Part shown: in pieces, positions 1 through 8,232 of the stretch
Layout: every line of letters begins with the position of its first letter
How positions within the stretch are numbered: position 1 is the stretch's first letter
Translations under genes and position numbers: made by a program
Notes under the pieces: generated by a model
Told to the model about the DNA's origin: nothing
What the model saw: only the letters and a program-made list of their open reading frames with translations
Databases searched by the model: none
NCBI RefSeq assembly: GCF_002335805.1
Contig: NZ_NISU01000002.1
Location: 424,843-488,842 of the forward strand
Direction: 5' to 3'
DNA from: Bacillus sp. FJAT-45350
GTDB lineage: Bacteria; Bacillota; Bacilli; Bacillales; NISU01
Length of the DNA stretch: 64,000 bases

Positions 1-1
1 G

Positions 2-1294
2 TCTGGACTTCATATACCAGCTGAAGAAGAGTCTGAAATGGCAGTATTTAAAAATGTATTTGCTGATATTGGAGATGAACAATCCATTGAGCAGAGTTTA
101 AGTACATTTTCATCCCATATGACAAACATAGTCGGTATTCTTGATAAAGTTGACCACGAAAGTCTCGTACTTTTTGATGAGTTAGGAGCTGGTACTGACC
201 CAACAGAAGGGGCAGCGTTAGCGATTGCAATATTAGATGATGTTTATCAAAGAGGGGCAAGAGTTGTTGCAACGACCCACTATAGTGAGCTAAAAGGGTA
301 TGCCTATAACCATGAAGGAGCATTAAACGCGAGTGTTGAATTTGATGTCGAGACATTAAGTCCAACATATCGTCTTCTTATTGGTGTACCAGGTCGAAGT
401 AATGCCTTTGCAATTTCTAGAAGGTTAGGTCTGAATGAAACGATTATAGAAAAAGCAAAAGGTCAAATTAGTAGTGATAATACGCAAGTTGAAAATATGA
501 TTGCATCATTAGAAGAAACACAGAAATCATCAGCAGCTGAATGGGAACAAACTCTTTCTTTGAGGAAAGAGGCAGAACTACTGAGAGATGATTTTGTAGC
601 AAAGCTTGAGCAATTAGAAGAAGAAAAAGAAGCAGTTCTTGCAGAAGCGGAAAAGAAGGCAGAAGAAGCTGTTAAAAAGGCAAAAGCTGAAGCTGAAAGT
701 ATCATTAAAAATCTTCGTCATATGCAAAAAGAGTCGCAGGCTGTAGTGAAAGAGCATGAGTTAATAGATGCGAAGAAGCGTTTAGAGGAAGCAACGCCGA
801 ATCTACAGAAAAAGAAAAAATCAAAGAAAAAAGCAGTTGCAACAAAGCATGAGCTTCGTCCTGGTGATGAAGTTAAGGTAATTAGCTTTGGACAAAAAGG
901 TCATATTGTTGATAGAATTAGCGAAAAAGAGTTTCAAATTCAAATTGGTGTTATGAAAATGAAAGTACATGTTGATGATTTACAATATATCGATCGACCA
1001 AAACAGATAGAGAAAAAACCACTTGCAACAGTCAAAGGAAGTAGTCACCACGTGAAACCAGAGCTTGATTTACGTGGAGAGCGATTTGAGGATGCAATGC
1101 TAATGGTGGAAAAATATTTAGATGATGCATTGCTTGCTGGCTATCACCAAGTTTCAATTATCCATGGGATGGGTACTGGAGCATTAAAAAAAGGTGTTAA
1201 AGAATTATTAAAGAAGCATCGCCATGTGAAAAGTGCGAAGGATGCAGGAGCAAGAGAAGGTGGGCTTGGAAACACTGTAGTTGAATTCAAGTAA
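2..1294 (+). CDS. mutS2: Endonuclease MutS2, 3' part (5' end outside window)
   Basis: The reading frame is open from base 2, so this is the C-terminal part of a larger gene. MutS2 proteins are MutS-like ATPases with a C-terminal Smr nuclease domain. They act on branched DNA and, in Bacillus, on collided ribosomes. The visible part has the Walker B region ([18 protein letters not shown]), then a long charged coiled coil rich in Glu, Lys and Ala. The Smr domain follows, with the LDLRGER motif and the HGMGTGALK motif near the end. The gene sits directly before yshE, as in Bacillus subtilis. The 5' half cannot be judged from this window. Confidence 0.96.
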   Translation, partial: SGLHIPAEEESEMAVFKNVFADIGDEQSIEQSLSTFSSHMTNIVGILDKVDHESLVLFDELGAGTDPTEGAALAIAILDDVYQRGARVVATTHYSELKGYAYNHEGALNASVEFDVETLSPTYRLLIGVPGRSNAFAISRRLGLNETIIEKAKGQISSDNTQVENMIASLEETQKSSAAEWEQTLSLRKEAELLRDDFVAKLEQLEEEKEAVLAEAEKKAEEAVKKAKAEAESIIKNLRHMQKESQAVVKEHELIDAKKRLEEATPNLQKKKKSKKKAVATKHELRPGDEVKVISFGQKGHIVDRISEKEFQIQIGVMKMKVHVDDLQYIDRPKQIEKKPLATVKGSSHHVKPELDLRGERFEDAMLMVEKYLDDALLAGYHQVSIIHGMGTGALKKGVKELLKKHRHVKSAKDAGAREGGLGNTVVEFK

Positions 1295-1311
1295 AGAGAG
1301 GCGGTATGTTT

Positions 1312-1719
1312 ATGGCACGATTGTTTGAGTATGAATTTGTCCAGACTGCCGCTTATTACAGTGTGTCAGTTCTTGCCATTATTATCTTTTTAGCTGTATT
1401 TGAACTGCTAACGAAGTATAATAATTGGGATGAGATAAAGAAAGGGAATCTTTCAGTTGCAATGGCAACTGGGGGGAAAATATTTGGAGTAGCTAATATT
1501 TTTCGTTTCTCAATACAATCTCATGACTCTCTTTTAGAGATGCTTGGGTGGGGTGTATTCGGATTTTTCCTTTTATTATTTTGTTATTTTATGTTTGAGT
1601 TTCTCACTCCTAAGTTTCGTGTAGATGAAGAAATAGCTAATGATAATAGAGCAGTTGGCTTTATCGCTATGATTATTTCTATTAGTATCTCATTTATTGT
1701 CGGCAGTAGTATTTCTTAA
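1312..1719 (+). CDS. yshE: DUF350 family membrane protein (YshE-like)
   Basis: A protein of about 135 residues with four hydrophobic segments, matching the small DUF350 membrane family, whose function is not established. It lies 17 bases after mutS2 and is probably co-transcribed, as in Bacillus subtilis. Two ATG codons are possible, at 1306 and 1312. The GAGAGGCGG ribosome-binding site is too close to the first, so 1312 (MARLFEYEF) is preferred. Nothing in the sequence indicates a substrate. Confidence 0.85.
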   Translation: MARLFEYEFVQTAAYYSVSVLAIIIFLAVFELLTKYNNWDEIKKGNLSVAMATGGKIFGVANIFRFSIQSHDSLLEMLGWGVFGFFLLLFCYFMFEFLTPKFRVDEEIANDNRAVGFIAMIISISISFIVGSSIS

Positions 1720-1804
1720 GATAGTCAGTTACATTTAACTTTAGTAGATAAACGCAATGGGCTCACCATTGTTTTGGAGAATTTTTTTATGGGAGAGGTT
1801 TGTT

Positions 1805-1894
1805 TTGGAAACCCTATGGAAAGTATTATATGCATGTTGTGGTGGTTTTGTAATAGCGGGAATCGTTTATATGTTATTTTTTGCAGCGAGCTAA
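1805..1894 (+). CDS. Possible 29-residue single-span membrane peptide
   Basis: A TTG-started frame of 29 codons begins seven bases after a strong GGGAGAGG ribosome-binding site (1791-1798). It ends just before a terminator hairpin. The product begins LETLWKVLYACCGGFVIAGI and continues as one hydrophobic helix to FFAAS, with two adjacent cysteines. Good ribosome-binding site, membrane-helix composition and position between yshE and a terminator all suggest a real small gene. It is short and starts with TTG, so chance is not excluded. I do not recognise a family. A longer frame at 1774-1956 runs through the terminator and is not credible. Confidence 0.4.
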   Translation: METLWKVLYACCGGFVIAGIVYMLFFAAS

Positions 1895-1899
1895 AAGGA

Positions 1900-1938
1900 G
1901 AGGGTATTCTAAGTTTTTTAACTTGGAATACCCTCTTT
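1900..1938 (+). terminator. Rho-independent terminator after yshE
   Basis: GAGGGTATTCTAAG at 1900-1913 pairs with CTTGGAATACCCTC at 1922-1935 (14 pairs, one G-U) around a loop of eight bases, followed by a short T run. It closes the mutS2-yshE unit. Confidence 0.75.
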
Positions 1939-1982
1939 CAAATTGAAATAAAATAAAAATTCTGAAAAAAATAAAAAAAGTG

Positions 1983-2011
1983 TTCAAATTTGAAAGCGTT
2001 TACAATACAAT
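1983..2011 (+). promoter_or_regulatory. lcfA promoter with embedded cre (CcpA) site
   Basis: TTCAAA (1983-1988), a 17-base spacer and TACAAT (2006-2011) form a plausible sigma-A promoter. Within the spacer, TGAAAGCGTTTACA (1991-2004) matches the cre consensus TGWNANCGNTNWCA at every defined position. CcpA bound here would block the promoter, giving catabolite repression of fatty-acid activation. CcpA repression of the lcfA operon is known in Bacillus subtilis. No FadR-type TGAATGA box is visible here. Confidence 0.7.
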
Positions 2012-2070
2012 AGGTTTAGAGGAGAATGTTTGCTTAAGAAAGGAGAGGAAGAAAAAGGGAGGTAATAGCC

Positions 2071-3780
2071 TTGACGATTACTATTGAAAAAAGGTGGTTA
2101 GGCAGTTATCCAGAATCAGTACCGACAACTTTACAATATCCTGAACGTACATTGCATTCGTATTTAAAGGAAGCTGCTGAAGAAAGTCCTGAGAAGTCTG
2201 CGCTTCATTTCATAGGGAAAGAAGTATCTTTTGGAGAGCTATATGCGTCAGCAAAGAAGTTTGCTAATCAGTTGCAAGAAATTGGAGTAAAAAAAGGTGA
2301 TAGAGTTGCAATTATGTTAGCTAATTGCCCGCAAGCAGTGATTTCTTATTATGGAGTACTAATGGCTGGGGCAATTGCTGTTCAAACGAATCCCCTTTAT
2401 GTTGAAAGAGAATTAGAGCACCAATTAGTTGATTCACAGGCAAAAGTTATTGTTTGTTTGGATTTAGTTTATCCGAGAGTTGCAAAGGTCCGGAATAAGA
2501 CAGAATTAACTCATGTTATCGTCACCGGTATTAAAGACTATTTACCATTTCCAAAAAACCTTATCTATCCATTTATCCAGAAAAAGCAAACAGGAATTAA
2601 AGTTGAAATCACATATGATAACAAGACACTTCCGTTTATGAACTTTTTAAAAGAAGGTAGTGATAGTGAGCCTTCAGTGTCAGTGTCGCCTAAAGAAGAT
2701 CTTGCACTTCTTCAATATACAGGTGGTACGACAGGCCCTGCAAAAGGTGTTATGCTCACTCATTACAATTTAGTTGTTAATACAACACAGTGTTTAAACT
2801 GGATGTACAAAATGGAGAAGGGGAAGGAAAAGATACTTGCCGCGCTCCCATTCTTCCATGTGTATGGAATGACAACAGCGATGAATGTAGCTATTATGTA
2901 TCATTCTCAGCTAATTATCTTACCGAAATTTGATCCAAAAGATGTACTAAAAACTATACAGAAACAAAGAATTACCCTGTTTCCAGGTGCACCAACGATG
3001 TATATTGCATTAATTAATAATCCTAACATTCATGATTATGATTTATCTTCTATTAAGGCATGTATTAGTGGAGCAGCTCCTTTGCCATTAGAAGTACAAC
3101 AGAAGTTTGAAGAGCTATCAGGTGGAAGGTTAGTAGAAGGGTATGGATTAACTGAAACTTCTCCTGTAGCAGTTGCGAATCCAATTTGGGATAGACGAAA
3201 ATCAGGTAGTATTGGTATTCCATGGCCGGATACTGAAGTCGCGGTTTTATCACAGGAAACAGGTGAACTTGCTGAGCCTCATGAAGTTGGAGAAATAGTG
3301 ATTCGAGGGCCACAGGTTATGAAAGGATACTGGAATCGTCCTGAAGAGAATGCCGCATGTTTCAAAGAAGACTGGTTTGTTACCGGTGATATGGGTTATA
3401 TGGACGAAGAAGGATATTTCTATATTGTGGATAGGAAGAAAGATATGATTATTGCAGGAGGATTTAATATTTATCCGAGGGAAGTAGAAGAAGTTCTCTT
3501 TGAACATGAAGGTATTCAAGAGGCTGTCGTCCTCGGTGTGCCAGATGAGTACCGTGGAGAAACTGTGAAGGCATATATCGTACGCAAAGAGGGTTCTCAT
3601 GTTACTGAAAAAGAAATCGAAGCTTTTTGTAGAAAGAATTTAGCAGCTTTCAAAGTACCAAGAATATATGAGTTCCGTGATGAATTACCAAAAACATTGG
3701 TAGGAAAAGTGTTACGTAGAGTATTAGTAGAAGAGGAAAAGAGAAAGTATACAGAAGTAGAGGAGAAAGAAAGCAGTTAA
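2071..3780 (+). CDS. lcfA: Long-chain fatty-acid-CoA ligase, copy 1
   Basis: ATP-dependent acyl-CoA ligase of 569 residues; it activates long-chain fatty acids for beta-oxidation through an acyl-AMP intermediate. The AMP-binding signature LLQYTGGTTGPAKGVML, the EGYGLTETSPV motif, the TGDMGYMDEEGYFYIVDRKKD hinge region and the C-terminal PKTLVGKVLRR lysine motif are all present. The start is TTG with GGGAGGT at 2058-2064. It has its own promoter and cre site, and a terminator follows. A second closely related ligase gene lies directly downstream, so this is a tandem duplication; Bacillus subtilis has one lcfA at this locus. Confidence 0.95.
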   Translation: MTITIEKRWLGSYPESVPTTLQYPERTLHSYLKEAAEESPEKSALHFIGKEVSFGELYASAKKFANQLQEIGVKKGDRVAIMLANCPQAVISYYGVLMAGAIAVQTNPLYVERELEHQLVDSQAKVIVCLDLVYPRVAKVRNKTELTHVIVTGIKDYLPFPKNLIYPFIQKKQTGIKVEITYDNKTLPFMNFLKEGSDSEPSVSVSPKEDLALLQYTGGTTGPAKGVMLTHYNLVVNTTQCLNWMYKMEKGKEKILAALPFFHVYGMTTAMNVAIMYHSQLIILPKFDPKDVLKTIQKQRITLFPGAPTMYIALINNPNIHDYDLSSIKACISGAAPLPLEVQQKFEELSGGRLVEGYGLTETSPVAVANPIWDRRKSGSIGIPWPDTEVAVLSQETGELAEPHEVGEIVIRGPQVMKGYWNRPEENAACFKEDWFVTGDMGYMDEEGYFYIVDRKKDMIIAGGFNIYPREVEEVLFEHEGIQEAVVLGVPDEYRGETVKAYIVRKEGSHVTEKEIEAFCRKNLAAFKVPRIYEFRDELPKTLVGKVLRRVLVEEEKRKYTEVEEKESS

Positions 3781-3831
3781 AGTGGCATCAAGGCGCTGGA
3801 TAAATCCCTTATACTTTTTATGAAATCAAAG

Positions 3832-3876
3832 AAAAATTCCTATTAAACATATAATGTTTAATAGGAATTTTTTTAA
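3832..3876 (+). terminator. Terminator after first lcfA
   Basis: AAAAATTCCTATTAAACAT pairs with a nearly exact complement ending in TAATAGGAATTTTTTT. Strong stem and T run. It separates the two ligase genes into different transcription units. Confidence 0.85.
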
Positions 3877-3891
3877 TTTTTAAAAAATGTC

Positions 3892-3920
3892 TTTAAAAAT
3901 GAATCAACATTCATTACAAT
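3892..3920 (+). promoter_or_regulatory. Promoter of second lcfA with FadR-type operator
   Basis: TTTAAA (3892-3897), 17 bases and TACAAT (3915-3920) make a plausible promoter. The spacer holds AATGAATCAACATTCATT (3898-3915), a near-perfect inverted repeat resembling the Bacillus FadR (YsiA) operator, built on TGAATGA and TCATTCA half-sites. Repression by FadR, relieved by long-chain acyl-CoA, would follow. No cre match is seen here, unlike the first copy. Confidence 0.65.
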
Positions 3921-3974
3921 AGAGGTAGAGAGAGAGGCTAATGCGAAAGGGGAGAACACAAGGAGGAATTTTGT

Positions 3975-5681
3975 TTGAGCTCTGTATTAGAGAAGAAATG
4001 GTTCAATAAATATTCAGAAGAAATTCCACATTCAATTGATTATCAAGAAAAGACATTACATCAAATGCTAAAGGAAACAACGGAAAAGTATCCAACAAAT
4101 GACGTACTTGATTTTTTTGGAAAGACATTAAGCTATACTGAGCTATATACATTAGTTCACAAGTTCGCCAATGCATTAAAGCAAAGAGGGTTAGAAAAAG
4201 GGGATCGTGTAGCTATTATGCTACCAAATTGTCCGCAGGCTGTTATAAGTTATTATGGTATCTTAATGGCAGGTGGAATTGTTGTACAGACAAATCCATT
4301 GTATGTGGAAAGAGAATTAGAGCATCAAATGAGTGATTCAGGAGCGAAGATGATTATTTGCCTCGAGTTACTGTATCCACGTGTTATGAAAGTAAAGAGT
4401 AAGACAAGTCTTGAACATATAATTGTAACCGCTATCAAAGATTATTTACCATTCCCTAAGAATTTAATTTACCCATTTATTCAAAAAAAGAATACAGGAA
4501 TTAAAGTTGACGTAAAGGAAGATAAGCTAACGACATTATTCCAAAACTTTATTGCTGAAGGTAATACAAATCATATCGAGGTAGAAATTTCACCAAAAGA
4601 TGATATTGCATTACTACAATATACAGGGGGAACAACTGGCTTAGCTAAAGGTGTTATGCTTACTCACCATAATTTATTATCAAATACGATTATGTGTAGA
4701 CATTGGATGTATAAAATGAGAGGTGGAGAAGAGAGAACATTGGCAGCGCTTCCATTCTTCCATGTGTATGGGATGACTGTTTCTATGAATCTTTCTGTTA
4801 TCAATGGTTCTAAGATGTACATCGTACCTAAGTTTGACCCTAAAGAAATACTAAAAATCATTGATAAGCATAAAATAACGATTTTTCCTGGAGCACCGAC
4901 AATGTATATTGCTCTTATTAATCATCCAGATATTCAAAAATATGATTTATCATCAATTGAAGCTTGTATAAGTGGCTCTGCATCCTTACCTCAAGAAGTT
5001 CAACAAATGTTTGAGGAAATTACAGGTGGACGATTAGTAGAAGGGTATGGATTAACAGAAGCGTCACCAGTGACTCATTGTAATTTAATTTGGGGTGATC
5101 GACGTCAAGGAAGCATTGGATTACCATGGCCAAATACAGAAGCAATGATTTTATCTGCTGAAACTGGTGAAGAAGCTGAGATTAATCAAGTAGGTGAACT
5201 TGTTGTTCGTGGTCCACAAGTAATGAAAGGCTACTGGAACAGACCTGAAGAAACACAAGCATCTTTTCATCAAGACTGGTTATTAACAGGCGACATGGGA
5301 TACATGGATGAGGACGGATATTTTTATGTTGTTGATCGTAAAAAGGATATGATTATAGCAGGTGGATTTAATATATATCCAAGAGAAATTGAAGAAGTGC
5401 TATATGAACATGAAAGTATACAAGAGGCGGTAGCAATTGGTGTACCTGATACATACCGCGGAGAAACTGTAAAAGTATTTGTTGTATTAAAAGAAGGAAA
5501 GACATTAGCAGAGAAAGAACTAAACCAATATTGTCGTCAACATTTAGCAGCTTATAAAGTACCTAGATTGTATGAGTTCCGTGAAGAGCTACCGAAGACA
5601 ATGGTAGGAAAAATATTAAAAAGAGTTTTAATAGAAGAAGAGGAAAAAAAGTCAAAAAATGAACAGAGAAAATCAAGTTAA
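3975..5681 (+). CDS. lcfA: Long-chain fatty-acid-CoA ligase, copy 2
   Basis: A 568-residue acyl-CoA ligase, co-linear with copy 1 over its full length and clearly paralogous. The motifs are intact: LLQYTGGTTGLAKGVMLTH, EGYGLTEASPV, the TGDMGYMDEDGYFYVVDR hinge and PKTMVGKILKR. The start is TTG at 3975 with a strong AAGGAGGAA site at 3960-3968. The two copies differ mainly in the middle segment and the linker before the AMP signature, so this is an old duplication and not an assembly artefact. The FadR-like operator upstream places it in the FadR regulon together with fadR. Substrate preference relative to copy 1 cannot be read from the sequence. Confidence 0.94.
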   Translation: MSSVLEKKWFNKYSEEIPHSIDYQEKTLHQMLKETTEKYPTNDVLDFFGKTLSYTELYTLVHKFANALKQRGLEKGDRVAIMLPNCPQAVISYYGILMAGGIVVQTNPLYVERELEHQMSDSGAKMIICLELLYPRVMKVKSKTSLEHIIVTAIKDYLPFPKNLIYPFIQKKNTGIKVDVKEDKLTTLFQNFIAEGNTNHIEVEISPKDDIALLQYTGGTTGLAKGVMLTHHNLLSNTIMCRHWMYKMRGGEERTLAALPFFHVYGMTVSMNLSVINGSKMYIVPKFDPKEILKIIDKHKITIFPGAPTMYIALINHPDIQKYDLSSIEACISGSASLPQEVQQMFEEITGGRLVEGYGLTEASPVTHCNLIWGDRRQGSIGLPWPNTEAMILSAETGEEAEINQVGELVVRGPQVMKGYWNRPEETQASFHQDWLLTGDMGYMDEDGYFYVVDRKKDMIIAGGFNIYPREIEEVLYEHESIQEAVAIGVPDTYRGETVKVFVVLKEGKTLAEKELNQYCRQHLAAYKVPRLYEFREELPKTMVGKILKRVLIEEEEKKSKNEQRKSS

Positions 5682-5694
5682 CATCATTAATGGA

Positions 5695-5745
5695 CTTACA
5701 CCTTACTTACTAGTAAAGAGATTTCAGTGGTAAGTTAGGTGTAAG
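5695..5745 (+). terminator. Long hairpin after second lcfA
   Basis: CTTACACCTTACTTAC (5695-5710) pairs with GTAAGTTAGGTGTAAG (5730-5745), one mismatch in 16 pairs, loop of 19 bases. There is no good T run, so it may be a weak terminator or an mRNA 3' stabiliser. Confidence 0.5.
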
Positions 5746-5890
5746 AATTCTACCGACAGTATTTCTCTGGGGGACAAAAGAGGGACTTTTGAAAATATTT
5801 GCTTTATTCTCTTGTTCGTTATATGATACAAGCATAGGGCATATCAATGTAGAGTGGTCTAAATTTTCAAACAGTTCCGATTTTAACACA

Positions 5891-5945
5891 TTGACAATTT
5901 AATTGTCTTCCTTTAAAATATGAAATACGAGTGAATGCTCATTCA
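5891..5945 (+). promoter_or_regulatory. fadR promoter and FadR autoregulatory operator
   Basis: TTGACA (5891-5896), 17 bases and TAAAAT (5914-5919) make a strong sigma-A promoter. TGAATGCTCATTCA (5932-5945) lies just after the expected start point and is a close match to FadR half-sites, suggesting autorepression. Thus fadR-fadB-etfBA has its own promoter, apart from both lcfA genes. Confidence 0.75.
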
Positions 5946-5974
5946 TTATTGATTGAGTTGAAAGGAAGAATGTT

Positions 5975-6565
5975 GTGGGAAAGAAAAAAGGACCTAAATA
6001 TGACCAGATAATTGAAGCTGCTGTAAAAGTAATTGCTGACAATGGCTATCATCAAGCTCAAGTTTCAAAGATTGCGAAACAAGCTGGTGTAGCTGATGGA
6101 ACAATCTATCTTTACTTTAAGAACAAAGAGGATATTTTAGTCTCACTCTTTGAAGAGAAGATGGGTAAGTTTGTAGAAAGTATTCAGAGCGAACTAACTG
6201 ATGAAATGTCAGTCGATGAAAAGCTAGGAGTACTAGTAACTATGCACTTGCGACAACTATCAGTTGATAAACCACTAGCAATCGTAACTCAATTAGAGTT
6301 ACGACAATCAAATACCAAGCTAAGATTTAAAATTAATGATGTTCTTAAAGGATATTTAGCTTTAATGGATAATATTTTATTAGAAGGAAAAGAAAGCGGT
6401 TACTTTTCTGGAACACTAGATGTTCGCTTAGCTAGACAGATGGTCTTTGGTACTCTGGATGAAGTAGTTACTAACTGGGTCATGAAAGAGTGTAAATATG
6501 ATTTGGTAGCACTTGCAAAACCATTACATAACACATTATTAAATGGTTTTCGCAATCAACTATAA
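5975..6565 (+). CDS. fadR: TetR-family fatty-acid degradation repressor FadR (YsiA)
   Basis: A 196-residue TetR-type regulator. The N-terminal helix-turn-helix covers roughly residues 10-52 (IAKQAGVADGTIYLYFKNKEDIL), and the rest is the all-helical ligand domain, which in the Bacillus family binds long-chain acyl-CoA. The GTG start at 5975 follows GAAAGGAAG. It lies between lcfA and fadB exactly as in Bacillus subtilis, and palindromes matching its operator stand before this gene and before the second lcfA. It is the likely repressor of the surrounding beta-oxidation genes. Confidence 0.93.
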   Translation: MGKKKGPKYDQIIEAAVKVIADNGYHQAQVSKIAKQAGVADGTIYLYFKNKEDILVSLFEEKMGKFVESIQSELTDEMSVDEKLGVLVTMHLRQLSVDKPLAIVTQLELRQSNTKLRFKINDVLKGYLALMDNILLEGKESGYFSGTLDVRLARQMVFGTLDEVVTNWVMKECKYDLVALAKPLHNTLLNGFRNQL

Positions 6566-6619
6566 AATTTAGCAACGAACTAACAAGATTTCTGAATTTG
6601 AGAGGAGTGATTGAGAATA

Positions 6620-7396
6620 ATGGAAAACCTCGTAGTAAAGACAGAAAATCACATTGCAACGATTCTTTTAAATCGTCCACCAGCAAATGCTCTATCTTCT
6701 ACTGTTCTTAAAGAACTGTCGAGTGCACTAGACCAAGTCGAACAAGACGAGCAAGTAAAGGTCATTGTATTACAAGGAGAAGGACGCTTTTTTGCAGCTG
6801 GTGCTGACATAAAGGAATTTACAACAGTTGAGAGTGGTGAGCAGTTTGCTGAACTAGCAAAATACGGTCAAGATTTATTTGAACGTATTGAACATTTTCC
6901 TAAACCAGTTATTGCTGCGATTCATGGAGCAGCACTTGGTGGTGGACTAGAACTAGCAATGGCTTGTCACATACGAATTGCAACTGAAGATACAAAGCTT
7001 GGTTTACCAGAATTGCAACTTGGATTAGTACCAGGATTTGCAGGAAGCCAGCGTTTACCAAGATTAGTAGGGCAAGCAAAAGCGACTGAGATGCTGTTAA
7101 CTAGTGATCCAATTACAGGTACAGAAGCAGTTTCCTTAGGTTTACTAAATTACGCTTATCCAAATCAAGAAGTGATGTTAGAAGAAACTACTAAGCTAGC
7201 GGAGAAAATCGCTCAAAAGAGCTCATTAACTATGAAACTAGCTTTAAACCTTCTTTCATATTCAAAGGATAAAAACTACCTTGAAGGTGTTGCGAAGGAA
7301 GCAGAAGCATTTGGAGTAGCATTTGATTCTCATGACGGTAAAGAAGGTATCAATGCATTTATAGAAAAAAGAAAACCAGAATTTAAAAATAAATAA
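6620..7396 (+). CDS. fadB: Enoyl-CoA hydratase (crotonase family)
   Basis: A crotonase-fold protein of about 258 residues that hydrates trans-2-enoyl-CoA in beta-oxidation. The oxyanion-hole segments are FAAGADIKEF and IHGAALGGGLELAMACHIR, and the acidic catalytic region is GLPELQLGLVPGFAGSQRLPR. The expected start is ATG at 6620, but TTG at 6611 is closer to the AGAGGAG site, so the first three codons are uncertain. It follows fadR by about 50 bases and precedes etfB, consistent with one fadR-fadB-etfB-etfA operon. Confidence 0.93.
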   Translation: MENLVVKTENHIATILLNRPPANALSSTVLKELSSALDQVEQDEQVKVIVLQGEGRFFAAGADIKEFTTVESGEQFAELAKYGQDLFERIEHFPKPVIAAIHGAALGGGLELAMACHIRIATEDTKLGLPELQLGLVPGFAGSQRLPRLVGQAKATEMLLTSDPITGTEAVSLGLLNYAYPNQEVMLEETTKLAEKIAQKSSLTMKLALNLLSYSKDKNYLEGVAKEAEAFGVAFDSHDGKEGINAFIEKRKPEFKNK

Positions 7397-7446
7397 ATTT
7401 AATTCTGAAATTATAAACAGTTTTACTATTATTGGGAGGGAATATG

Positions 7447-8217
7447 ATGAATATTTTTGTTATTATGAAGCGTACATTTGACACTGAAGAAAAGATTGCT
7501 ATAAGTAATGGTCAGATAGATGATAGTGGCGCTGAGTTTATTATTAATCCATATGATGAGTATGCAATTGAGGAAGCTATCACATTACGTGACGAGCATG
7601 GTGGAGAAGTAACGGTAGTAACTGTAGGTGAAGAGGATGCAGAAAAAGAATTACGTACTGCATTAGCGATGGGAGCAGATAAAGCAGTTCTAATCGATAG
7701 CGAAGAACTTGATGAGTTAGACCAATTCACTACAGCTTCACTACTTGCTACATATTTGAAAGGGCAAGAGTATGACCTAATTATTGGAGGGAATGTAGCA
7801 GTTGATGGCGGTTCTGGACAAGTTGGTCCACGAGTGGCAGAAGCTCTAGGAATTCCACAAGTAACTACAATTACAAATATTGAAATTGATGGTGGAACCG
7901 CTACTATCGTTCGAGATGTTGAAGGGGACCAAGAAACAGTAGAAGTTTCTTTACCAGTTCTAGTAACAGCTCAACAAGGTTTAAATGAGCCACGTTATCC
8001 TTCACTTCCAGGGATTATGAAAGCGAAGAAGAAGCCGTTAGAAACATTAGATTTAGATGATCTTGATATTGATGAAGATGATGTTGAAGCAAAAACAAAA
8101 ACAATTGATATCTTTTTACCGCCACAAAAGGGAGCAGGAAAAATCCTTGAAGGTGAATTAGATGCTCAAGTTCAAGAGCTTGTTTCATTGCTAAAATCAG
8201 AAGCAAAAGTCATATAA
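7447..8217 (+). CDS. etfB: Electron transfer flavoprotein beta subunit
   Basis: A 256-residue ETF beta subunit. With EtfA it accepts electrons from acyl-CoA dehydrogenases and passes them towards the quinone pool. The family pattern is clear from the N-terminus (MNIFVIMKRTFDTEEK) through the conserved VTVGEEDAEKELRTALAMGADKA and GGNVAVDGGSGQVGPRVAEALG. ATG codons occur at 7444 and 7447; GGGAGGG ends at 7440, so the second gives better spacing and matches the family N-terminus. etfA follows after 15 bases. Confidence 0.95.
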   Translation: MNIFVIMKRTFDTEEKIAISNGQIDDSGAEFIINPYDEYAIEEAITLRDEHGGEVTVVTVGEEDAEKELRTALAMGADKAVLIDSEELDELDQFTTASLLATYLKGQEYDLIIGGNVAVDGGSGQVGPRVAEALGIPQVTTITNIEIDGGTATIVRDVEGDQETVEVSLPVLVTAQQGLNEPRYPSLPGIMKAKKKPLETLDLDDLDIDEDDVEAKTKTIDIFLPPQKGAGKILEGELDAQVQELVSLLKSEAKVI

Positions 8218-8232
8218 ATTGGGGGGATCAAT

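Noticed and set aside
1774..1956. ORF of 60 codons overlapping the yshE terminator
   Set aside because: It runs through a terminator hairpin, has no ribosome-binding site at its start, and its codon pattern is unlike a gene; the shorter 29-codon frame in another phase is better supported.
3975..5681. Suspicion that the second lcfA is an assembly duplicate
   Set aside because: The two genes differ throughout, in DNA and protein, and have different promoters and spacers.
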